Shown piece by piece: positions 15,375 through 23,799 of a stretch of 36,900 nucleotides of DNA (positions within the stretch are counted from its first letter, which is position 1; every line of letters begins with the position of its first letter). The notes beneath the pieces are model-generated. The model was not told the origin of the DNA and did not search any database. It saw only the letters and a program-made list of their open reading frames with translations. The translations under genes were made by a program, and so were the position numbers. The stretch is from Actinomycetota bacterium (GTDB lineage: Bacteria > Actinomycetota > Actinomycetes > Propionibacteriales > Nocardioidaceae): assembly GCA_009701885.1 (NCBI GenBank), contig WLJH01000032.1:1-36900 (forward strand), read 5' to 3'.

Positions 15375-16247
15375 GTGCGGATCGTCTCCCTGCTGCCCTC
15401 GACCACCGAGATCCTCTTCGCCCTCGGGGTCGGTGACGACGTCGTCGGCGTGACCTTCGAGTGCGACCACCCCGAGGAGGCCCGCACCCGGCGGGTCGTC
15501 TCGGGCACGACGATGCCCGCGGGACTGGACCCGGCCGGGATCGACGCGTGGGTCTCGGCGGCGACGGCGGCCGGCGAGGACCTCTACACCCTGGACGCCG
15601 GGGCGCTGGCCGACCTGGACGCCGACCTGGTGCTCACCCAGGACCTCTGCGCGGTCTGCGCGATCGACGTGGACACCGTCGATGCGGCGCTGGACCACCT
15701 CGGCTGCCGGGCCGAGGTGCTCTCCTTCGACCCGCACACGCTGGCTGAGATCGCGGAGTCCATCCGAACCATCGGGGCCCGCGTGGGCCGCGAGGAGGCC
15801 GCTGACGAGCTGGCCGGCACGGTCGAGGCGCTGCAGCCCGGTCCCGCAGGCCCGGCCGAGGACGCCGCGCGCGTGGTGGTGCTCGAGTGGACCGACCCGC
15901 CGTACGCCCCGGGGCACTGGATCCCGGAGATGGTCGAGGCCGCGGGCGGGCGCTGCGTGCTGGGCACCGCCGGGCAGAAGTCGGTGCGGGTGACCTGGGA
16001 GGACGTCGCCGCGGCCCGGCCCGACCTCGTGGTGGTCGCACCGTGCGGCTTCGACCGCGCGGGTGCGCAGGCGCAGGCCGACGCCCTGGAGGCGGCCGGT
16101 GTGCTGCCGACCGGCGTGCCGACGTACGCCGTGGACGCCGACGGGCACTGGGCCCGCCCGGGTCCACGGGTGGTCGAGGGCGTGGCGGACCTGCGCTCCG
16201 CGCTGGCCCGGCTCGACCCGGTCCGGGCCGGCACCCGCTCCCGCTGA
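15375..16247 (+). CDS. BtuF-like periplasmic-binding-fold protein without signal peptide (cobalamin-binding type)
   Basis: A 290-aa protein of the type III periplasmic-binding fold, starting directly with the first strand, MRIVSLLPSTTEILFALG. Family features include GVTFECDHPEE, LDADLVLTQDLCAVCAID, the long domain-linking helix after LAEIAESIRTIG, and DPPYAPGHWIPEMVEAAGG. Relatives bind cobalamin or other corrinoids or sit beside such genes. There is no signal peptide or lipobox, and the leaderless-type promoter fixes the start at GTG 15375, so it is likely cytosolic. No ABC permease or ATPase lies nearby. A cytosolic corrinoid-handling or sensing role is an inference. Confidence 0.78.
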   Translation: MRIVSLLPSTTEILFALGVGDDVVGVTFECDHPEEARTRRVVSGTTMPAGLDPAGIDAWVSAATAAGEDLYTLDAGALADLDADLVLTQDLCAVCAIDVDTVDAALDHLGCRAEVLSFDPHTLAEIAESIRTIGARVGREEAADELAGTVEALQPGPAGPAEDAARVVVLEWTDPPYAPGHWIPEMVEAAGGRCVLGTAGQKSVRVTWEDVAAARPDLVVVAPCGFDRAGAQAQADALEAAGVLPTGVPTYAVDADGHWARPGPRVVEGVADLRSALARLDPVRAGTRSR

Positions 16248-16274
16248 GAGGAGGGGGCCGGCCCGAAGGGAGGA

Positions 16275-16304
16275 CCGACGGTCGGGGTCGGGGCCCGCCG
16301 TCGG
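16275..16304. terminator. Weak hairpin between convergent genes
   Basis: CCGACGG (16275-16281) and CCGTCGG (16298-16304) pair across a 16-nt loop in the 70-bp gap between the BtuF-like gene and the repeat protein gene. The loop is large, so the call is tentative. Confidence 0.3.
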
Positions 16305-16317
16305 CCGACTGGGCGGC

Positions 16318-19300
16318 TCAGCGCAGGGTGACGGTCGTGCCCTGTCCGCCGAGCCGCAGCTGGGCCTTGCCGAGGCGACCCAGGACCTTCGATCCGGCCC
16401 GGGTGGCCTTGAGCACGACGCGGCCCCGCTCGCCGGCCTCGACCGCGTAGCGGCCGACGGCCAGGACCTGGCCCTTGCGGACCCGGAAGCCCTTCACCTC
16501 CTGGGTGCGCAACGCGACCAGGCTGGCCTGCCCGCCGCACTCTGCCGTGGCCTCGCACGCCAGGCTGGCGGTCACCGTGGACCGACCGACCGTGAGCCGC
16601 GGGCTCGCCGGGACCGCAGGCGCCGCGCCGGGGCGGACCGTGACCGACGCGGAGTCGGCGTTGTTGCCGGTGCCGGACTCCGTGCTCGTCGTGGTGGCCG
16701 AGGCGGTGTTGGTGATCGTCGGCGTGGAGTCCGCGACCGCGGTGCGCGTGCCGAGGCAGCCCAGCCACAGGTCCGCCGAGAGCGGCCCCGAGGTCGGGTT
16801 GTAGAGCTTGAACACGCGGATGATCGGGCGCGGGTCGTTGCCGAGGTTCACCAGCCCCGGGTCGAGGTCCCACCCCGCGACGACGCCCTTCATGCCGTCG
16901 GCGCAGGTCAGGGTGACCTCGAGGACCTCACCGGGCGCGACGCTCACCGTGCGGAGCACGGCGTCCAGGTCGAGCTGGTGGCGGTGCCCGGCCGCCTCAC
17001 CGAGCTCGGTCGGCAGGCAGGTCACCGACACCTCGCCCGACGTGGCGTCGCCGGTGCCGACCGCGAAGGCGAAGGTCCAGCCCCCGCTCCCCGACGGGTA
17101 CGACGTGCGGCTGGTCGCCACGCCGTCCAGCACGTAGCCCGGGCGCACCGGAGTGGTCCCCGGGGCACACTGCAGCGTCGCCGTGCCGGTGCCGGAGGAG
17201 AGGTCGACGTCCGCGGTGACGACGTCACCGGGCAGCAGGGGGTGCGCGTGGCCGTCGACGACCTCGGTCGTCCCCTTCACGCAGACCGTGAACACCTTGG
17301 CCTGGGCGCGACCGGTCGCACCGTTGCGGGCGGTGACCTGCCACGCGTCGGAGCCGAGGGCACGGGACTCGCTCACGCCGACCGACCCGAGGGTCCCGGT
17401 GCCCTGGTCCACGTGGTCGACGCGTCCGGAACCGTCGGTGGCGACGTACCCGGTCGGGCAGGTCACCGAGAGCGTGCGCTCCTGGCCGGGCTCGAGGTCG
17501 AGCTGCACCTCGGCCTTCTGGACGTCGAGCCAGTGGTCGTGGTCGGGGCCGTCACCCGCGACCGGGTCGACGCTCGCCGTGATCTCGACGGTCCGCGACT
17601 CGCCCCCCGCGAGGGTCGGCCACGTGCAGGTCACCGTGCCGGCCGCCTCGGCGCACGGGGCACCGGCGGAGACGAAGGTGACGCCGTCGGGCAGCACGTC
17701 GGTGAGCACGACGCCCGCCGCGCTCCCCCCGCCGTCGTTGCGCACGGTCACGGTGTAGGTCACCTGCTGGCCGGCGTAGGGCTGGGCGACGTCGACGTCC
17801 TTGACGACCACGAGGTCGACGGGAGCGGCCGCCACGGGGGTGCTCGTGGAGTCGCTGTCGCTCACCGTCGCTCCCCCGGGCGCCGTGCCCGTCGCGGTCG
17901 CGGTGTTGTCCACCGAGCCGTTGTCGAGGTCGGAGGTGGTCAGGACGTAGACCACCGGGTCGCAGTCACGGGCCGCGCCCGGGGCGAGCGGCGCGCCCCC
18001 GCAGGAGACCGTCGGGTCGGCGAAGAGCGGGTCGGCCACCACGACCGGGTCCAGCACCACGGTCCCGGTGTTGCGGACGCGGAAGCCGTAGGTGATCTCG
18101 TCCCCGGCGTCTGCGCCGTTGCCATCGACGTCGTCGATCGCCGAGGCGGTCTTGGTGAGCTCGATCCCGGGCGCGCCGGCGATCGGCACGACCACGGAGT
18201 CGTCGTCGACAGCGGTGGCCCCACCCGGAGCGGTGCCGGTCGCGGTCGCGGTGTTGCCCCGTTCCCCGGCGTCCACGTCGGCCTGGGTGAGCGTGTAGGT
18301 GCGGGTCGGGCAGGTGACGCTCGCGCCGACCGCCAGGTCACCGCTGCCACAGGTGATCGTGGCACCGCCCAGCAGCGGGTCGGAGACCGTGACCGAGGTC
18401 AGTTTCACGGTGCCGGTGTTGTGGACCACGAAGGTGTAGGTGAGGGTGTCGCCGGCATCGGGGCCGTTGCCGTCCACGTCGTCAATCGCCGAGGCGGTCT
18501 TGGTGAGCCGGACGGCCGGCAGCGGGGCGATCGTGGTCGTCGTGGTGTCGGACGAGGTGACGTCCACGCCACCTGGGGCCTTGCCCGTCGCGGTGGCGGT
18601 GTTGACCACGACGCCCGCGTCCACGTCGCCCTGGGTGAGGGTGTACGACGCCGTCGTGCAGCTGCGCGACGCGCCGGGCGCCAACGGGCCGGGCGGGCAG
18701 GTCACGTTGGGCGAGGCTCCGCCGAGCCGCGGGTCGTGCACCCGAACGGGGTCGAGCGTCACCGCACCCGTGTTGGTCACCGTGAAGGAGTAGGCGACCC
18801 GGTCGCCCGCGTCGGCGCCGTTGCCGTCGAGGTCCTCGATGGTCGAGGCGGTCTTGTCGAGCTGCACCGACCGCGAGGCCACCACGGTGCTGGTGGTCGA
18901 GTCGGTGGCGGTGACCGCGGCACCACCGGGGGTGGTGCCGGTGGCGGTCGCGGTGTTGGTCACCACGCCGGCGTCGGCGTCGGCCTGGGTGAGGGTGTAG
19001 GTGCGCGGCGTGCAGCTGCGCGAGGCCCCCGGGGCCAGCGGGCCGGTCGGGCAGGTGATGGTCGGGCTGGCACCGCGGAAGAGCGGGTCGTGCACCGTGA
19101 CCGGGTGGAGCGTCACCGTCCCGGTGTTGGTCACGGTGAAGCCGTAGGTCAGGGTGTCGCCGGCGTCGGCGCCGTTGCCGTCCACGTCGACCAGGGACCC
19201 GGCGCTCTTGACCAGGCTGATCGCCGGGCCGGCGGGGATCGGGCTGGTGGTCGTGGCGGTGTCGGCGACCTTCGCGCCCGTGGGACCGGTGCCGGTCGCG

Positions 19301-21552
19301 GTCGCGGCGTTGTCCCGCTTGCCGGCGTCCACGTCAGCCTGCGTGAGCGTGTAGTCGCGGCTGGTGCAGGTGCGCGAGGAACCAGGCGCCAGGGCGCCGC
19401 TCGGACAGGTGATGTTCGGGTCGACCCCGGACAGCAGCGGGTCGTGCACGGTCACCGGGTCGAGCGTGACGTTGCCGGTGTTGGTGACCTTGAAGCCGTA
19501 GGTCACGCGGTCGCCGGCGTCGGCGCCGTTGGCGTCGAGGTCGGTGATCGCCGAGACCGTCTTCTCGAGCCGGACCGCGGCCGTGCGGGTGATCGGCGTG
19601 GTCGTGGTGTCGGTGGCCGTGCTGGTGCCGCCGCCGGGGCGGATGCCGGTGGCCGCGGCCGTGTTCACGACGCCCCCGGCGTCCACGTCGGCCTGGGTCA
19701 GGGTGTACGTCGCCGAGGAGCAGGTCCGCGAGGCGCCGGGCGCCAGCGAGCCGGTCGGGCAGGTGACGCTCGGCGAGGTGGAGCCCAGGCGCGGGTCGTG
19801 CACGACGACCGGGCTGAGCGAGACGTTGCCGCTGTTGGTGACGCCGAACCCGTAGGTGATGGTGTCGCCGACGTCGTGACCGTTGCCGTCGAGGTCGTTG
19901 ACGGCCGAGGCCGTCTTGTCGAGCGAGAGCCCGGGGAACGAGCCGAGCGCGGTGGTCGTCGAGTCGGCCGAGGTCACTTTGACCCCGTTGCTGCCGGTGC
20001 CGCCGGCCGTGGCGGTGTTGGAGACCCCGCCGGCGTCGACGTCGGCCTGGGTCAGGGTGTAGGTCCGACTCGTGCAGGTCATCGAGGCGCCGATGGCCAG
20101 CGTGGTGGCCGGGCAGGTGACGTTGGGGTTCGCCCCGGACAGCAGCGGGTCGTGCACCGTGACCGCGCTGAGCGGGATGTTGCCGGTGTTGGTGACCTTG
20201 AAGGCGTAGGTGATGGTGTCGCCGGGGTCGGGGCGGCCGTTGGCGCCGAGCGCGGGGGCCGAGGCGGTCTTGTCGAGCGTGATCGCCGGCCGCAGCGGGC
20301 TGTTGGTGAAGGTGCAGGTCACCGCGGAGCCGGAGGTCGCCGGCACGGTGAACGTCCCCGTCTGGCCGGTTCCGCTGGCGATGACCGTCCCGGAGCCGTT
20401 GACGCAGCTCCAGGTCGTCGCGTAGTTCGCGAGCGTGGTGGTGCCCGCCGCGGTCTGGGTGATCGTGTAGGTCTGACCGGGCAGGACGACGGCCGGACCG
20501 GCCTTCTCGGCGGCGTCGCCCTGGAGGCCGACGTCGGTGCCGGCGGTGGTCCCGGTGTTGCCCGACGTCAGGCCGTTGCCCGTGACGGTCACGGTGAACT
20601 GGTCGCCCGTCGTGTGCCTGCCGTCGGGCAGGTCGACCTGCGCCTGCGCAGTGCTCGGCGACGCGCAGGAGGCGAGGTCGACGAAGCCGAAGCCCATGGC
20701 GCTGCTGTCGACGATCGCGCCCGTGGTCGGGTTGACCCGGATGATCTTCGGGGTGCTGGTGCCGATGACGATGTGGCCGCTGGAGTCGAAGGCCATCGAG
20801 TGGTAGGTGCCGTTGTTGGCCGGGGTGGCCGTGAGGACCGACAGGCCCAGGGCGGTCGAGCCCGGCGTGGTCGGGAGTGCTCCGTTCACGCGGGCGAGCG
20901 TGCCGGCGGAGCTGCCGCCGTCGCTGCTGACGACGAACAGGTTGCCGGTGGCGTCGAAGGCGAAGTCGCCGTTGCCGCCGAGGCCGGTGCCGCTGATGGT
21001 GGCGACCTGGCCGATCGAGGTCTTGGTGAGGGTGTTGAAGGCGAAGACGGTCCAGGTCGAGCCGCCGGCGGCGTAGTAGTAGACGCCCGTGGCGGGGTTG
21101 ATCGCCCCGGCCACGACGTTGCCGGCCAGGGAGTTGTTCGGCATGTTCCACGTCTGGTCGGTGTGGTCCACGCGCGCGACCTTGACCTTGTTGTTGCTCC
21201 GGTCGAAGGCCCAGATCTCCGTGCCGGCACCCGCGAGCGCCAGCGCGTTGTAGTTGCCGGAGCCGAAGTCGGCGTTGGAGGTGGCGTTCGACGCCCCCGA
21301 CGTCGAGGTCACCTTGACCACCACGCCGGTGCCGCTCTCGAGGGCGTACACGGTGTTGGACGTGCAGCTGAAGCTCGCGAAGACCGCCGACGCCTGGGCG
21401 GCGGGCAGCAGGACCAGGCCGCTGGTGCCGAGCAGCAGCGCCAGCAGACCCAGGCCCCGGCGACGCCAGCCGACCCTCGGGTCGGCGCTCCGTCCCCGGG
21501 TGGTGCGGTCGCTGACGTGAGCGCGCGTGCGCGCGCGGTCGTACGACGACAT
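16318..21552 (-). CDS. Large secreted repeat protein: beta-propeller-like N-terminus, DUF11/DUF7507-type repeats, inserted HxH modules
   Basis: A 1744-aa secreted protein. A long N-region ends in a signal peptide (RRRGLGLLALLLGTSGLVLLPAAQASA, residues about 31-57). Residues about 58-330 look like a DUF6923-type beta-propeller (YALESGTG, LALAGAGTEIWAFD). After a linker come seven tandem repeats of about 117 residues (about 430-1240), most with xKTASA..DxDGNGADAGD, VTNTGxVxLxPVxVxDP, LAPGASRxC and YTLTQADVDAG. An eighth DUF11 unit is split by about 270 residues holding three modules, each opening with an HxH motif (1338/1340, 1435/1437, 1523/1525). The C-terminus ends in a basic beta-rich segment without LPXTG or a membrane anchor. 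Likely a surface or matrix adhesin-type structural protein; function unknown. Confidence 0.85.
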   Translation of the reverse strand: MSSYDRARTRAHVSDRTTRGRSADPRVGWRRRGLGLLALLLGTSGLVLLPAAQASAVFASFSCTSNTVYALESGTGVVVKVTSTSGASNATSNADFGSGNYNALALAGAGTEIWAFDRSNNKVKVARVDHTDQTWNMPNNSLAGNVVAGAINPATGVYYYAAGGSTWTVFAFNTLTKTSIGQVATISGTGLGGNGDFAFDATGNLFVVSSDGGSSAGTLARVNGALPTTPGSTALGLSVLTATPANNGTYHSMAFDSSGHIVIGTSTPKIIRVNPTTGAIVDSSAMGFGFVDLASCASPSTAQAQVDLPDGRHTTGDQFTVTVTGNGLTSGNTGTTAGTDVGLQGDAAEKAGPAVVLPGQTYTITQTAAGTTTLANYATTWSCVNGSGTVIASGTGQTGTFTVPATSGSAVTCTFTNSPLRPAITLDKTASAPALGANGRPDPGDTITYAFKVTNTGNIPLSAVTVHDPLLSGANPNVTCPATTLAIGASMTCTSRTYTLTQADVDAGGVSNTATAGGTGSNGVKVTSADSTTTALGSFPGLSLDKTASAVNDLDGNGHDVGDTITYGFGVTNSGNVSLSPVVVHDPRLGSTSPSVTCPTGSLAPGASRTCSSATYTLTQADVDAGGVVNTAAATGIRPGGGTSTATDTTTTPITRTAAVRLEKTVSAITDLDANGADAGDRVTYGFKVTNTGNVTLDPVTVHDPLLSGVDPNITCPSGALAPGSSRTCTSRDYTLTQADVDAGKRDNAATATGTGPTGAKVADTATTTSPIPAGPAISLVKSAGSLVDVDGNGADAGDTLTYGFTVTNTGTVTLHPVTVHDPLFRGASPTITCPTGPLAPGASRSCTPRTYTLTQADADAGVVTNTATATGTTPGGAAVTATDSTTSTVVASRSVQLDKTASTIEDLDGNGADAGDRVAYSFTVTNTGAVTLDPVRVHDPRLGGASPNVTCPPGPLAPGASRSCTTASYTLTQGDVDAGVVVNTATATGKAPGGVDVTSSDTTTTTIAPLPAVRLTKTASAIDDVDGNGPDAGDTLTYTFVVHNTGTVKLTSVTVSDPLLGGATITCGSGDLAVGASVTCPTRTYTLTQADVDAGERGNTATATGTAPGGATAVDDDSVVVPIAGAPGIELTKTASAIDDVDGNGADAGDEITYGFRVRNTGTVVLDPVVVADPLFADPTVSCGGAPLAPGAARDCDPVVYVLTTSDLDNGSVDNTATATGTAPGGATVSDSDSTSTPVAAAPVDLVVVKDVDVAQPYAGQQVTYTVTVRNDGGGSAAGVVLTDVLPDGVTFVSAGAPCAEAAGTVTCTWPTLAGGESRTVEITASVDPVAGDGPDHDHWLDVQKAEVQLDLEPGQERTLSVTCPTGYVATDGSGRVDHVDQGTGTLGSVGVSESRALGSDAWQVTARNGATGRAQAKVFTVCVKGTTEVVDGHAHPLLPGDVVTADVDLSSGTGTATLQCAPGTTPVRPGYVLDGVATSRTSYPSGSGGWTFAFAVGTGDATSGEVSVTCLPTELGEAAGHRHQLDLDAVLRTVSVAPGEVLEVTLTCADGMKGVVAGWDLDPGLVNLGNDPRPIIRVFKLYNPTSGPLSADLWLGCLGTRTAVADSTPTITNTASATTTSTESGTGNNADSASVTVRPGAAPAVPASPRLTVGRSTVTASLACEATAECGGQASLVALRTQEVKGFRVRKGQVLAVGRYAVEAGERGRVVLKATRAGSKVLGRLGKAQLRLGGQGTTVTLR
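17830..20275 (-). repeat. Seven in-frame tandem repeats of about 350 bp in the surface protein gene
   Basis: Seven units of about 345-355 bp each encode one DUF11/DUF7507-like immunoglobulin-type domain. Segments such as the one encoding TYTLTQADVDAG recur almost unchanged at the DNA level, while inter-domain stretches differ more. Unit borders are placed at the recurring LxKTASA codons and are approximate. Confidence 0.8.
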
Positions 21553-21730
21553 CGTCGCCTGCCTCTCTGTACGAGGCGCCCCCCCGGACGCTCGGTCGCG
21601 CGATGCCGCTGCCCCACCAGCGACGTCCCTCTGGGACAGCGAACACCGTCCGGCAGGGCAGGGCGAGGGGCTCTACCCAGTTGTTCCCCTCGTGTGGAGC
21701 AACCGTTGCCGGATGTGGCTCAGGCGGGGA
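21553..21730. other. Intergenic region upstream of the surface protein gene
   Basis: This 178-bp gap carries the promoter of the surface protein gene, since the gene before it (VWA protein) ends at 21731 on the same strand. It contains GTCCC-TCT-GGGAC near 21627 and GCAAC-C-GTTGC near 21702, both small palindromes. A modest GAGAGG sequence precedes the ATG at 21552. I see no convincing -35/-10 pair. Confidence 0.4.
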
Positions 21731-23782
21731 TCAGTCCCCCACCCAGAAGCCGCGGTTGCCGAACCACCCGCCGTAGCCGCCGCCCCCGAGCCCCGACCGG
21801 CCGAAGCCGGCGCGGTCGCCCAGGTAGGAGCCGACCACTGCGGCGCCGAGGTCGTCGAGCTCTGGTGCGACGACGCGGCCGTCGACGCGGGAGGCCATCT
21901 GGTCGATGAAGCGCGCCAGGCCCGGGTCCTCGCCGAGGCGGAAGAAGGTCGTCTGGGCGCCGAGGCGGCGGGCGTTGTCGAGCTCGCGGACGGCGTAGGC
22001 GACCGTCAGCGGGTGGGGCGGGTAGGTGAAGAAGACCTCGCCGTCGGGCTCGAGGTGGCTGGTGGGCTCACCGTCGGTGACGACCAGCAGCACCGGCTGG
22101 GCGTTGGGGTGCTTGCGGAAGTGGCGGTTGGCCAGCAGCAGCCCGTGGTGGAGGTTCGTGCCCTTGTCGTACATCGCGTCGAGGGCCGTGAGCTCCTCGA
22201 TCTCCATCGGCTGCGCGTGCCGACCGAACGCGATCAGCTGGAGGTGGTCGCCGCGGAAGCGGGACCTGATGAGCGTGTGCAGCGCCAGCGCGGTGCGCTT
22301 CATCGGCACCCAGCGCCCGTCCATCGCCATCGAGAACGAGGTGTCCACCAGCAGCGCGACCGCGGCCTGCGTGCGCTCCTCGGTCTCCTGGACCTCCACG
22401 TCGTCGATGGTCAGCCGGATGGCCGGGCCGGTGCGCGGCTCCCCGGCCGTGCGGACGATCGCGTTGGTGAGCGTGCGGGTGACGTCCCAGGGCTCGGTGT
22501 CGCCGAAGGCCCAGGCGCGGGTCGAGCCCGAGCGCTCACCCGCAGCGCCGGCCTGGCGCGACTCGCGCTGGCCCTGGCGGCCCGAGAGCCGGTCGGCCGC
22601 GTCGCGCAGCAGCGCCTTGCCGAGCTGACGCATCGCCTTCGGGGTCAGCCGGAGCTGGCCGTCGGACCCGCGCTGGAGCGTGCCGTTGTCGCGCAGCGCC
22701 TTCTCCAGCTGCTGCAGGGTGCGGGCGTCCACGGCGGCCTCGTCGCCGAGCTGGCGGGCCAGGGCGTCGAGGTCGAGGTCGTCCATCCGGGCTCCGCCGT
22801 AGGACTGGGAGAGCTGGTCGGAGAGCGCGTCGAGCTCGGCGAGGTCCTGGAAGACGCCGGTGCCGTCGCCGAGGCCGATCCCCTCGGAGCCCTCCATCCG
22901 CTCCGAGCCGAACCAGTCCTCGCCGGGCCGCAGCTGCTGGAGGTTGCCGTCGAGACGGGACAACGCGTCCATCAGCTGCGGTGACCCGAAGGCCTGGGCG
23001 GAGAGCTCCATGAGCTGCTGGCGCTGCTCGGGGCTCATCGAGTTCATCATCCGCTGGGCCGCGGCGGCACGGGCGGCCATCGCGTCGAGCAGCTCGTCGA
23101 GGTTCTCGGGGCCCTCGGGGAAGTGCTGGCCGTGCTTGGCCATGAACTCCTCGAAGTCCCCCTGGGTGTCCTCGCCGCGCTGCCGCTTCTCCAGCAGCTC
23201 GTTGAGGTCGGAGAGCATCTCGGCGATGGCGGCGCGGTCCTCGTCGGTGGCGTTCTCCAGGGCCTGCTTCATCCCCTGGAACCGCTGGTCGAGCAGCTCG
23301 CGCCCGAGCAGGTCCTTGATCTGTTCGTAGGCCTCGCGCGCCTCCCGGCTCTGCCAGTCGTACGACGCCAGCTCACTGACCGCGGCGGCCGGGTTCGGGG
23401 AGACGCTGTCGAGCGTCATCTCGCGCAGCGCCCGGTCACCGTCGTCCATCATCGCGTCGCGGGCCAGCTGCTTGCGCTCCTCGAGCAGGGCGCGGTCGAG
23501 GAGCTCGCGGACCTCCTGCAGCGTGCCGTCGAGGTCGTGCTTGCTGGCCAGCTCGCGGCGGCGCTCGGCGACCCGCCGGGCCAGGTCGTCCAGACCCGCC
23601 TGGTCGCGACCGCCGCGGCGCAGGAACTCCCGCAGCGCCCGCTCGGGGCTGTAGCCGGCCATGACGTCCTCGCCGATGGCGTCGAGGGCCTCGGACAGGT
23701 CGACCGGGGGCGCGAGCGGGTCCGGCCCCCCGTCGTACCGGCCGTAGCGGGAGGCGCGGCGCTGGGACCAGACGTCAGCCAT
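21731..23782 (-). CDS. VWA-domain protein paired with the MoxR/ChlI-type ATPase (Rv0959-like)
   Basis: A 683-aa cytosolic protein. The first 450 residues are charged and helix-rich (e.g. ERRRELASKHDLDGTLQEVRELLDRALLEERKQ), with Met/Gln-rich and acidic stretches. The C-terminal 200 residues form a von Willebrand A domain with the MIDAS motif DTSFS (D480, S482, S484), followed by the conserved DGEPTSHLEPDG loop. The end is Gly/Phe/Trp-rich (GRSGLGGGGYGGWFGNRGFW). MoxR AAA+ ATPases and VWA proteins act together, often in cofactor insertion or complex assembly. The ATG is 17 nt after the stop of the ATPase gene, so they form an operon. A similar pair occurs in mycobacteria (Rv0958-Rv0959). Confidence 0.88.
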   Translation of the reverse strand: MADVWSQRRASRYGRYDGGPDPLAPPVDLSEALDAIGEDVMAGYSPERALREFLRRGGRDQAGLDDLARRVAERRRELASKHDLDGTLQEVRELLDRALLEERKQLARDAMMDDGDRALREMTLDSVSPNPAAAVSELASYDWQSREAREAYEQIKDLLGRELLDQRFQGMKQALENATDEDRAAIAEMLSDLNELLEKRQRGEDTQGDFEEFMAKHGQHFPEGPENLDELLDAMAARAAAAQRMMNSMSPEQRQQLMELSAQAFGSPQLMDALSRLDGNLQQLRPGEDWFGSERMEGSEGIGLGDGTGVFQDLAELDALSDQLSQSYGGARMDDLDLDALARQLGDEAAVDARTLQQLEKALRDNGTLQRGSDGQLRLTPKAMRQLGKALLRDAADRLSGRQGQRESRQAGAAGERSGSTRAWAFGDTEPWDVTRTLTNAIVRTAGEPRTGPAIRLTIDDVEVQETEERTQAAVALLVDTSFSMAMDGRWVPMKRTALALHTLIRSRFRGDHLQLIAFGRHAQPMEIEELTALDAMYDKGTNLHHGLLLANRHFRKHPNAQPVLLVVTDGEPTSHLEPDGEVFFTYPPHPLTVAYAVRELDNARRLGAQTTFFRLGEDPGLARFIDQMASRVDGRVVAPELDDLGAAVVGSYLGDRAGFGRSGLGGGGYGGWFGNRGFWVGD

Positions 23783-23799
23783 CGCGGGTCATCCGTCCC

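Noticed and set aside
21620..21645. GTCCC-TCT-GGGAC upstream of the surface protein as a DosR box
   Set aside because: The half-sites are in the opposite order and the spacer is 3 bp, so it does not match the DosR arrangement.
16063..21909. Uninterrupted plus-strand frame of about 1950 codons opposite the surface protein gene
   Set aside because: It is antisense to a gene with a signal peptide and clear domains. Its translation is Arg/Gly/Val/Asp-rich with no recognisable domain, as expected for a shadow frame in very GC-rich DNA.
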